From: an uncultured Eubacterium sp.
GTDB taxonomy: Bacteria > Bacillota > Clostridia > Oscillospirales > Acutalibacteraceae
DNA length: 64,000 bases
Direction of reading: 5' to 3'
Assembly: GCF_934525195.1 (NCBI RefSeq)
Contig: NZ_CAKSZA010000005.1
Coordinates: 1-64,000, forward strand
The notes under the pieces are model-generated. The model had not been told where the DNA came from. It searched no databases and saw only the letters and a list, made by a program, of their open reading frames with translations. The translations under genes were made by a program, and so were the position numbers. Shown in pieces: positions 6,658 to 15,200 of this stretch (positions within the stretch are counted from its first letter, which is position 1; the number at the start of each line of letters is the position of its first letter).

Positions 6658-7950
6658 TTAATCTATAATTTGTATTTTGTTATTTTTGAGAGTCATTTTG
6701 CCGTGATTTCTCTTGCGTTTGAGCGGAACACTCTTTCGCATATAGAATTCGTTGTCCGCAACATAAGCATCAGGATTGCCGGACGGACTTAAAATTCCGC
6801 CCAAATCGTCATAGCTGACATTGTTCACAAATGTATTGTGCACCGCTTCACCGAGGCAGAACATCATACATCCGCCCTCGTTGAGCCTTGAATAGTTATA
6901 TTTATATGTAGTGCCGTCACCCGAATCGGCATCCCACGGCATACCGTCTTGATTAAGTTTTGTGTCTACACCCTCATTGTATTGAAGCAAAGCATTTTTG
7001 CATTTCCACGGCCAAATCGCAGCCGCAACCTTGCCCATTCTCTTGCCGGGTTTGGTATAAACACGGTCGTTCATCTCGGTTGCGCAAGTGTCCGAAACAT
7101 TGTGTTCAACAAGCGGAGTGAGTGCATACATCGGAGTGATTGCGTCACCGCCGATATTCTTTGTGTAGTTGCCGGTAATCAAAATATTAAGGTTGCCGTA
7201 TTTTTCAAAGGTTTCCTCTTTAAGTTCCTTGCCTGCAAAATCAGCGTGACGATAAGTATATCCGACTGCAATTCCCCATCTGCTGACATTCTTTACAAAA
7301 CAACCCTCGACAGTTACGCCATCATATCTTGCAACGCCTGTTTTGCTTTCGTCCTCAGGCTTGAAAACGGTCATATAAATACCGCCGTTGTTCATATGCT
7401 TGTTGTAAACATTGCCGTTGACATCGTGAACAAAAAGATTTTTGAGTGTGATTGAATGAACAGTTCCTCTGTTTTGAGCAACAACCGCAACACCTGTTCT
7501 GTCCCTCTTGTCAGGGTCGCTATAAGCCTCGGGAGAAACAAATTCCTCCTTGTTGGAAATTTCTATATCACGGATGATGATATTCTCCACATCATAAAGA
7601 AGCACGGAGGAAGAAACATCACCCTTGTAAATATGCCCTGCGTTGTCGAGTTTTGTGCCGTAATCCTGATACCAAATGCCCTCGCCGTTTGTGTTGATAA
7701 ACGGAGGGCGCTCACCATCACCGTAAGGTGCAATCTCGATTGCCTCGCCGTCAATGCTTCCGCAATTTTTGAGGTGCAAAAACTGATTGTTGAACACCGC
7801 ACCTCTTTCAAGCAAAATCTTATCTCCTGCATTGAGTTTGAGCGAATTGACCTTATCAAGAGTTAAAAAGGCGGTTTGAGGAGTCAAGCCGTCATTATTG
7901 TCGTTTCCGTTAAGAGAGCTTGCGTAATATGTTGTTGATTTCATTTTCAT
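6658..7950 (-). CDS. GH136-like lacto-N-biosidase, catalytic beta-helix subunit
   Basis: 430 residues of right-handed parallel beta-helix with many N-N-x-[IV] turns (VENIIIRDIEIS, LNILITGNYTKNIGG). No signal peptide. Two aspartates seven residues apart, Asp335 and Asp342 in NQDGMPWDADSGDG, match the spacing of the catalytic pair I recall for GH136 (411/418 in B. longum LnbX). The length fits the catalytic domain of the Eubacterium/Roseburia GH136 enzymes. It would release lacto-N-biose from lacto-N-tetraose-type glycans for the GH112 phosphorylase encoded 12 bases downstream. Its ATG (ribosome binding site GAGGAGG) lies inside the end of the preceding gene, which may be its partner subunit. 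If not GH136, it is still a cytoplasmic pectate-lyase-like glycosidase. Confidence 0.68.
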   Translation of the reverse strand: MKMKSTTYYASSLNGNDNNDGLTPQTAFLTLDKVNSLKLNAGDKILLERGAVFNNQFLHLKNCGSIDGEAIEIAPYGDGERPPFINTNGEGIWYQDYGTKLDNAGHIYKGDVSSSVLLYDVENIIIRDIEISNKEEFVSPEAYSDPDKRDRTGVAVVAQNRGTVHSITLKNLFVHDVNGNVYNKHMNNGGIYMTVFKPEDESKTGVARYDGVTVEGCFVKNVSRWGIAVGYTYRHADFAGKELKEETFEKYGNLNILITGNYTKNIGGDAITPMYALTPLVEHNVSDTCATEMNDRVYTKPGKRMGKVAAAIWPWKCKNALLQYNEGVDTKLNQDGMPWDADSGDGTTYKYNYSRLNEGGCMMFCLGEAVHNTFVNNVSYDDLGGILSPSGNPDAYVADNEFYMRKSVPLKRKRNHGKMTLKNNKIQIID

Positions 7951-8356
7951 ATTCCTCCTCTCTTATTTTCTTGTAGACAACATCTCGTGATTCTTTAAAT
8001 CTGAACTTATCGCCGTTATAACGGGTAAATAAATCCTTGTTAAGTTTGTAGTATTCCTTGAGTTGTGATTTTTCAATAGGTTTGTAGCTATACTTAATAT
8101 CCTTTTGTTCCGACACAAAATCAAGTCTGAAACGGGTAAGTTCCCAATCAAGATACGCTGTCGGTGTAAACTGCTTCAAGCCGTAAACAATCTCACCGTT
8201 GTCAAGAGCAGTTTTACGTTTGAAGTTTTCATTTTCACATCTTGACACAACCGCATCAAGACTGCTATCGTCAATCAGTCCGAGCTGTTCGGCAAAAACA
8301 AGACACGCTTTTGCATATCTTTCCTCCCTATCACTCGTGAAAAAAATATTATTCAT
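7910..8356 (-). CDS. Small helical protein, probable N-terminal/partner subunit of GH136
   Basis: 148 residues, charged and helix-rich, without signal peptide or membrane segment. Known Eubacterium/Roseburia-type GH136 enzymes need a helical N-terminal domain, fused or separately encoded, that supports folding of the beta-helix. The position directly before the beta-helix, in the same operon and overlapping it by 41 bases in another frame, makes this the natural candidate. It is shorter than the roughly 220-residue domain I recall. A GAGAGGG ribosome binding site precedes the ATG at 8356. Assignment rests mainly on context; the sequence itself shows no catalytic motif. Confidence 0.55.
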   Translation of the reverse strand: MNNIFFTSDREERYAKACLVFAEQLGLIDDSSLDAVVSRCENENFKRKTALDNGEIVYGLKQFTPTAYLDWELTRFRLDFVSEQKDIKYSYKPIEKSQLKEYYKLNKDLFTRYNGDKFRFKESRDVVYKKIREEEYENEINNILRKLS

Positions 8357-8438
8357 AATCCCTCTCCGATTGTTATTTATGCCCGATTACAAGCCACCAT
8401 TTCGAGGTTAAAAGTTGCAAATCGGCATATCCCTTTTA

Positions 8439-8468
8439 ATTATAATATATAATACAATCAATATTCAA
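8439..8468 (-). promoter_or_regulatory. Promoter of the GH136-GH112 operon
   Basis: TTGAAT (8468-8463) and TATAAT (8444-8439) are 18 bases apart on the minus strand. The start codon is about 83 bases downstream. No clear operator palindrome is visible. Confidence 0.6.
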
Positions 8469-8546
8469 GGTACAATCAAAACTATATGGTAAAAAAACTG
8501 TCGTATTTTTTGGCTATTATTACTAAAAAATACCGCTGCAATTTGC

Positions 8547-8575
8547 TTGAAAGAACCATCAATTTTTGGTAAACT
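8547..8575 (+). promoter_or_regulatory. Promoter of tex
   Basis: TTGAAA (8547-8552) and TAAACT (8570-8575) are separated by 17 bases, 30 bases before the chosen tex start codon. Confidence 0.5.
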
Positions 8576-8604
8576 GAATGTATCACACAAAAAAGGAAGT
8601 AACT

Positions 8605-10767
8605 ATGGATATAGTAAAACAATTAGAACTTGAGTTTTCGCTAAAGCCTTGGCAGGCGGAAAACACGGTTAAACTCATTGACGACGGAAACACAATTCCG
8701 TTCATTGCACGATACAGAAAGGAAGCCACGGGTTCACTTGACGACCAGTTGCTCAGAGAGTTGAACGACAGGCTGAACTATCTCCGCTCATTAGAGGAGC
8801 AAAAAGAAAAGATTATTGCATCCATCACCGAGCAGGAAAAGATGACGGACGACATTGCAAAATCTATCGAAAACGCAAAGACAATGACGGAACTTGAGGA
8901 CATCTACCGTCCGTTCCGCCCAAAGAGAAAAACAAGAGCATCGGTTGCAAAGGCACTCGGACTCGAACCGCTTGCAGAGGCAATCTACGCACAGGAAAAA
9001 GGCACTCCTGCACCTGAAATTTTGGCAGAGGACTACCTGACCGATGAGGTTGCTGACATCGAAAGCGCACTTCAGGGCGCAAAGGACATCATTGCAGAGC
9101 TTGTTTCCGACGACCCGAACGGCAGAAAACTTATCCGCTACGCCGTGCACAACAACGGTATGCTCACATCAAAGGGAGCAGATGAAGACCTCGGCGTGTA
9201 CGAAATGTACAAGGAATACAGCGAACCTGTAAAATCCATTGCAGGGCACAGAGTTTTGGCAGTCAACAGAGGCGAAAAAGAGGGCAAACTCAAGGTTGCA
9301 ATCGAATTTGACAAGACCATTGCCACAGACCTGCTTTTCAACATTCACTGCAAAAACAACACCAAGGCGACCGACCTTGTTATCGAAGCGATTGAAGATT
9401 CATTCAGCAGACTCATCTTCCCGTCTATCGAGCGAGAAATCCGCAACGAACTAACCGACAACGCCTGCGAAGCATCAATCAAAGTCTTTGGCGAAAACAC
9501 TCGTCAACTTCTTATGCAACCGCCTGTAAAAGGCAATGTCACAATCGGGCTTGACCCGGGCTATCGCACAGGCTGCAAGGTTGCGGTTATCAGCGAAACA
9601 GGCAAGGTGCTCGACACGGGAGTTATTTATCCTGCACCGCCACACAACAAAATTGACGAAGCGAAAAAGACAATCACCGCACTTGTGAAAAAGCACAATG
9701 TCAAGATGTTTGCAATTGGCAACGGCACGGCATCGCACGAAACAGAGGTGTTTGCGTCCGACCTTATCAAGGAACTCAACTGCGGTATAACCTATATGGT
9801 TGTCAGCGAAGCGGGTGCATCGGTTTACAGCGCATCAAAGCTTGCGGCGGAGGAATTTCCGCAATTCGATGTCAGCCTGCGCAGTGCGGTCAGCATTGCA
9901 AGACGACTTCAAGACCCGCTTGCAGAACTTGTAAAAATCGACCCAAAGGCAATCGGCGTCGGTCAATATCAACACGATATGCCGCAAAAAGAACTGTCGG
10001 CAGAGCTTGACGGTGTTGTTGAAAGTTGCGTAAACAGCGTTGGAGTTGACCTCAACACTGCGTCACCGCAATTACTTTCAAGAGTTGCAGGCGTTTCAAG
10101 TGCAGTTGCAAAAAATATTGTTGCATACCGTGAGGAAAACGGCTCATTCACATCAAGAAGCGAGTTGAAAAAAGTTGCCAAATTAGGACCAAAGGCATTT
10201 GAGCAATGTGCAGGTTTCTTGCGTGTTGCCGAAAGCAAAAATGTATTTGACAACACTGCTGTTCACCCTGAAAGTTATTCGGCGGCAAAGGAACTTTTGA
10301 AAGTTTGCGAAGTGTCTGAAAACGACATCAAATCGGGCAACATCGCAAAACTTCAATCACAGGTGCAAACAATCGGAACGTCGGCGCTTGCGCAAAAACT
10401 TGACATCGGCGAGCCGACCCTTGTTGACATCGTCAGCGAACTTTCAAAGCCGGGACGTGACCCAAGAGATGAACTGCCAAAGCCGCTTCTGCGCACGGAT
10501 GTTATGGGCATGGAAGATTTGAAAGCGGGAATGGAACTCAACGGCACAGTCAGAAATGTTATCGACTTTGGTGCATTTGTTGACATCGGCGTGCATCAAG
10601 ACGGACTTGTGCACATCAGCCAAATCACAAACCGCTACATCAAGCATCCGTCGGATGTGCTCAAGGTGGGCGACATTGTGACCGTTTGGGTGCTGTCGGT
10701 TGATGTTGACAAAAAGCGAATTTCGCTGACTATGAAAAGCCCTAACGAGAAAAAAGATAAAAAATAA
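8605..10767 (+). CDS. tex: Tex family transcription accessory/RNA-binding protein
   Basis: About 720 residues, the family's usual length. Order of parts: N-terminal helical region (QLELEFSLKPWQAENTVKLI, ending in PFIARYRKEATGSLDDQ), a YqgF/RuvC-like domain (VTIGLDPGYRTGCKVAVI), the signature GVGQYQHDMPQ, helix-hairpin-helix repeats (LNTASPQLLSRVAGVSSAVA) and a C-terminal S1 RNA-binding domain (GTVRNVIDFGAFVDIGVHQDGLVHIS). Tex binds RNA and the transcription machinery. I start at the ATG at 8605 because AAAGGAAG stands directly before it; an in-frame ATG at 8578 has no ribosome binding site and would lie at the transcription start. Monocistronic, with its own terminator. Confidence 0.95.
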   Translation: MDIVKQLELEFSLKPWQAENTVKLIDDGNTIPFIARYRKEATGSLDDQLLRELNDRLNYLRSLEEQKEKIIASITEQEKMTDDIAKSIENAKTMTELEDIYRPFRPKRKTRASVAKALGLEPLAEAIYAQEKGTPAPEILAEDYLTDEVADIESALQGAKDIIAELVSDDPNGRKLIRYAVHNNGMLTSKGADEDLGVYEMYKEYSEPVKSIAGHRVLAVNRGEKEGKLKVAIEFDKTIATDLLFNIHCKNNTKATDLVIEAIEDSFSRLIFPSIEREIRNELTDNACEASIKVFGENTRQLLMQPPVKGNVTIGLDPGYRTGCKVAVISETGKVLDTGVIYPAPPHNKIDEAKKTITALVKKHNVKMFAIGNGTASHETEVFASDLIKELNCGITYMVVSEAGASVYSASKLAAEEFPQFDVSLRSAVSIARRLQDPLAELVKIDPKAIGVGQYQHDMPQKELSAELDGVVESCVNSVGVDLNTASPQLLSRVAGVSSAVAKNIVAYREENGSFTSRSELKKVAKLGPKAFEQCAGFLRVAESKNVFDNTAVHPESYSAAKELLKVCEVSENDIKSGNIAKLQSQVQTIGTSALAQKLDIGEPTLVDIVSELSKPGRDPRDELPKPLLRTDVMGMEDLKAGMELNGTVRNVIDFGAFVDIGVHQDGLVHISQITNRYIKHPSDVLKVGDIVTVWVLSVDVDKKRISLTMKSPNEKKDKK

Positions 10768-10775
10768 CACAAAAC

Positions 10776-10809
10776 AAAAATCCGTAAACATAACGCTTAC
10801 GGATTTTTA
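10776..10809. terminator. Bidirectional terminator between tex and the Tad operon end
   Basis: AAAAATCCGTAA pairs with TTACGGATTTTT across a 9-base loop, with T-runs on both strands. It ends tex on the plus strand and could end the phosphopantetheinyl transferase transcript on the minus strand, although it begins right after that stop codon. Confidence 0.8.
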
Positions 10810-10810
10810 T

Positions 10811-11377
10811 TTATGAAGTTATAATTGACAACACATAATCACCGATGAATTGATACTCGGCGGTTATTTTTTTACCCTCAAGCACAATAGCTTTACCACG
10901 AGTAAGCGGAAGAACATCCACACCGTCAAAAAGCATTTTTATGCCCTTGCCCGTAAGTTTTGACAACGCCTCTTTGAGCGTCCAAAGAACGGTCAGTTTC
11001 ACATCGTCATCGCCTGCCCAAGCCTGTTCGGGTTCTGTAAAAAATCGAGCCGAAACATTCTTTTTCACTCTGCCGACAGCCTCAACATCCACACCGACAG
11101 GGCAATCAAAAACCGCCAATACACAAAGGTTGCCGCTGTGTGAAACACTGAAATATCTGCCGTCATTGAGATACGGTTTTTCCGTATCGGTATACAAAAT
11201 CTCATCCTCGCTGATTTTAGCCCTATCAAGCAAAAGTGCAACACAAAGGCACAAATCGGAGTCGGATTTGTCGGCATATTGAAGCGATTTTTTGTATCTT
11301 TTCGGATAGTTTTTTTCAACAAATTCAACCGCTGTCGAAGTCAATTCAACAGCGGTCATCATATAAATCTTGTTCAT
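10811..11377 (-). CDS. 4'-phosphopantetheinyl transferase (Sfp/HetI type)
   Basis: 188 residues. The family motifs are in order: PYL and FSVSHSG near residue 80, GVDVEAVG near 95 (Mg-binding aspartate and glutamate), and W-T-L-K-E-A-L-S-K-L-T-G-K-G about 130. Such enzymes move the 4'-phosphopantetheine arm of coenzyme A onto acyl or peptidyl carrier proteins. The start overlaps the stop of the SGNH-like gene (ATGA), so it is translationally coupled to the end of the Tad pilus gene run. No carrier protein, polyketide or peptide synthetase is visible here, so the target is unknown; it could be primary-metabolism ACP. Confidence 0.85.
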   Translation of the reverse strand: MNKIYMMTAVELTSTAVEFVEKNYPKRYKKSLQYADKSDSDLCLCVALLLDRAKISEDEILYTDTEKPYLNDGRYFSVSHSGNLCVLAVFDCPVGVDVEAVGRVKKNVSARFFTEPEQAWAGDDDVKLTVLWTLKEALSKLTGKGIKMLFDGVDVLPLTRGKAIVLEGKKITAEYQFIGDYVLSIITS

Positions 11378-12156
11378 TCAAAATAAAAATATCTGTGCAT
11401 AAATTCTTCTACTTTAGGGGCATAAACCTTGTTGTAGCCCGCCTTTGTAGGTGATGAATCGTCAACCATATACAGCTTTTTTTCTTTTTTATCAAGCGAA
11501 ATTTCCTCGTCATCGTAGAAATTAATCACCTTTGAATTCCATTTTTCAGCCACATCATTCGCCGCTTTCACAACCTCGGCATATTTCTTTTTGTTGTTGC
11601 TCGGGCAGGTGATAAACACCACCTTGCAACCCCAGTTTAAATCCGCACTTGCGCAAATATATTCCATTGCGCCGTAGAGAGTTGTTGTGTCGTAATCGCC
11701 GATATAGTAACTTGAAGTCAACTCGCCGTTTGACTGCTTGCCCTTTGCATTGCACACGGGAACTTCGCAAAAAACGACCTTTGGATTGGTGTTTTTCTCA
11801 ACCGCTTTTTTGAAACAATAAACAAGTGTATTTTCGTCCTTGCCGTTAAGTTTGTAACCCTCACCGCCGTATTTTTTGCACTTTATGCCGTCAACCGCTT
11901 TGAGATAGTCAACAAAAGACTGACCGTCCGACTTTGAGCCAAAGGTAAAGTCCGAACCCAAAAACACATACGGGTCGCCTTTCATAACAGAATTCTCGTT
12001 CAATTTCAGTTGCTGAACATTGTATTCATCGTTGTTGCCCTTGCTGATTGAGCCTGTTTGCTTGCCTGCAACAAAATAAATGCCGACAAAAACGACAGCC
12101 AACGCCAATGCCAAAACGACAAATAATTTCACTTTATTTTTGGTTTGTTTATCCAT
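11374..12156 (-). CDS. Membrane-anchored SGNH-like protein lacking catalytic residues
   Basis: 260 residues. One membrane helix (about 10-30) is followed by an extracellular domain with SGNH-hydrolase outline: block I VFLGSDFTFGSKSDGQSFVDYL and block V DDSSPTKAGYNKVY. In active relatives block I reads LGSS-[IV]-T-[YF]-G and block V D-x-x-H-P-T. Here the nucleophile Ser is Asp and the His is Ser, so ordinary esterase chemistry looks lost. It could bind a glycan or scaffold the pilus. The ATG at 12156 is chosen over a TTG at 12159 and follows AGGGATAA. It lies 75 bases after the giant TadG-like gene. Confidence 0.6.
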   Translation of the reverse strand: MDKQTKNKVKLFVVLALALAVVFVGIYFVAGKQTGSISKGNNDEYNVQQLKLNENSVMKGDPYVFLGSDFTFGSKSDGQSFVDYLKAVDGIKCKKYGGEGYKLNGKDENTLVYCFKKAVEKNTNPKVVFCEVPVCNAKGKQSNGELTSSYYIGDYDTTTLYGAMEYICASADLNWGCKVVFITCPSNNKKKYAEVVKAANDVAEKWNSKVINFYDDEEISLDKKEKKLYMVDDSSPTKAGYNKVYAPKVEEFMHRYFYFE

Positions 12157-12231
12157 CAAAATTTATCCCTTAAACTTTTTGCAACAGGCAAAAACGACAA
12201 TTGCTCATCGTCCTTGCCTGTTATTAATCTG

Positions 12232-15200
12232 TCAACCCGTTGTGTCAATTTCCGTGCCTTGCCCTGTGGAGTTTGTGTTGCCGTTCAAGATTTTTTCGTC
12301 AAAGAACATATAGGCACCTCCCTGGTTTTCGGCTTTTGAATTGCCCAATGCAACATATTCGGACGAAACATTGTTTTCCATATTGTCGAACTCTTCTTTT
12401 GAAATCAAGTAAACCTTACCCGATTCAAGAAGCTGAAGATCCATATTTCTCCAATTTTCAAATCTATGGATGTTAATATAGAAAGTCTTGATGTCAACAG
12501 TATCGCCGATTACCGAGCCCCAAATTTCTTGATAGAAGCCGTCAAAAGTTACGGCACCGTGCGGAGCATAGAACAATGCCGACATTTTGCCATAAATTGC
12601 ATTATAGGTGATATTGCCCCTGTAAGCGGCAATAGCATTTGGCAATTGATACAAATTGTTGTCGTCATTTTCCGAAGAATTATAGAACGGGTCGGAAATA
12701 GACACATTGCCTTTGCAAGCCACAAGATAAGACATTCTCATCTCGGTTGAAGTTGATATGGTGATATCGTTATTAGCATAAATCGTAACCGGACAGGATA
12801 CATTTTTCCTGAGCGTTTTTTTATCAAGAAGAGCGCCGCACTTGTCACACTTATATGTTTTATTTGGGTCATAATTCTTTGTATAAACCAAATATCCGTG
12901 AGGGTGCTTTGCCTTGTTTTTACATCTCAATGTTGTGTAAACATCGCCTCTTGAAACAAAACCGCTGTAGCCATCGCCTTTTATTCCGCCTACCAAATCA
13001 AGGCTTGGTGTTGAACACTTGAAATCGTGACCAAAGTAAGCCAACGAATCGTGGCACAACAATACTTTGCCGAATGTAAGCAAATCGTGTGTGCCCATAA
13101 CGGAGGCATTCTTGTTCAAAGTGAAATCACCCATTGCGTAAATTGAGCCGTTCTTAAAGGACAATTTATCCTTCAAGTTATATGCAAACAATTTGAGGTT
13201 TTTGACGATTTCGCCACCGATTGTGCCATCACTTTCAAAATTTGCATCAACATGCTTGTAGGTTTCGTTTTCATACGCCTCAGGAAGAACCCACATATCA
13301 GAGTTACTTCTGAGAGTTATGTATCTGTTTGCAAATACATATTTGCCGACCGTTGTGCTGGAGAAACCGTATTGCCTGATATATCCCATATACGATACCA
13401 AAGCCTTGCCAATGTAGAATTCACCGCCGTCAGCCTTGTCGGTATAATCATCAAGCAAATCGTTTTTAAGTTCCTCGGCGTCCTCATCTTCTATTGCGCA
13501 CTTGCTGAAATCGCCATTACAAACAGGACAATCAGGGTTTGCCTTGCTGCACTTTGAAGTACAAATACAAACAGGATCGTCTGAACTGTCAGGATTTTCA
13601 GCCTTACAGCTATGCCAATCAGAACCGTGAGCGCCGTTGCAGACAGGACAATCATTGTTGAAATTGCCGTCTTCGCACAATTCCGAACAGATACATTCAT
13701 AAGGTGCCTTACATGCGTCGGCAGGTTTGCTTGCATTGCCGCAAATCGGGCAATCCTTGTCGTAGTCATCATTTGTACAATGACCTGTACAAGTACAAAC
13801 ATTGTCGCCTGATTTCGGTGTTTCGTATCTAAGGGTATCCTTATATTTTGCATCGTATTTGCCGAGTTCAATATATCTGAGTGCGGTCATATCGCCTGCA
13901 CAGAATACCTTTGTTTTGTCGGCAATGTTGATTTTGCCGAGCGTTGCCTTTATTGAACCGCAAGCATAAACTATTGCACTTGTTTTAGCCTCAAACGAAG
14001 TTCCGCACTTTATTTCGCCGCCGCTGAAGATTGTGCCGTGCTCACGAACACAAACATAGTTCCAAGCGCTGATATTATCCTTTGCGAAAATTTCGGAATA
14101 CTGACCTATATCAATATATCTGTGAGTCGCAATCTTTCCGCCTGAATATACGCTTGTGTCGTGCATAAGCTTAACCATTCCACGAGGAGTGTAATCCTTT
14201 CCGGTTCTGATTGTTGTGCCCGGATAGATATTTACCTTTCTGTCGAGGTCAAGTTTGCCCTGAACATAGAGATAGCAAGCGTTGGCATAGTTATAATCGA
14301 ACTTTGGATTTTGAACTTCTTTTCCGTCTTTTTGGATAAATCTCGGTTCGTCTTCCTCATCAACGAATGTGCCCTTAGATGCCCAAGTGTCGCCGTCATC
14401 GGAAACATTGAGCGCTCTGCCGATTTCAAATGCGGTAATCTTGCCGAGAACATCCGTTCTGTTAACCAAATCGCCGTAAACATAGAACTTTGTCATATCG
14501 GAAATTCTTGCTCTGTCGTTGAGCAATGCGCTTCCGTGAACATAGAATCTGTTGAACATTGTCTTTGTTCTGCCCTCTTTAAGAGTGGCCTGAACATCGA
14601 ATCTGTTGTTTACAACAAACTTGAAGTTGTCAAGATTATAGCCGTCAATTCTAAGGCTGAGATTTGTCACACGGTTTTGAAGCCATGTGATAAAGTTGGT
14701 TGTTGTGTTAACTCCGCCCTTGTCAAGACCGTCAACGATAAATGTCAAGTTCTTGTGAGGGGTGAAGATACTGTTTGTAAAGAATGAACCGCCAACATAG
14801 ATGTTTGCATTTGAGAAAACATCAAAATAGTTCCATGTGCTGACACCGCCCCAGCTACCTGCAAGGTCACCGGCTCCGCCTTGACCGTTGGTACTGATTG
14901 CCATATTTCCGCCAACATAAAGATATGAACTTGAGTTGAGGTCATCCTCACTGTTAGCTTTTTCAGAAATACCGATTCTTGCACAACGCTTTGAAATGAA
15001 GTTTCCGTCACACATAAGCATTGAATTGCGCATTGTCAGCGTACCGCTGTTTGAGAAAAGTTCGCCCGAAGCGAATGTGCTTGAACCGACTTGTGCAGAA
15101 ATTGCAACATAGTTGATTGCATACTTTTCATAAGAATAGGACTTCATACAACCGTCAACATACATCTTGCCGTAGTTTTGGATTGTGCCGCCTATCTTGG

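Noticed and set aside
14161..14787. 208-codon plus-strand frame inside the giant gene (also 21418-22035)
   Set aside because: Mirror frames of the low-complexity repeat coding region; codon pattern follows the minus-strand gene.
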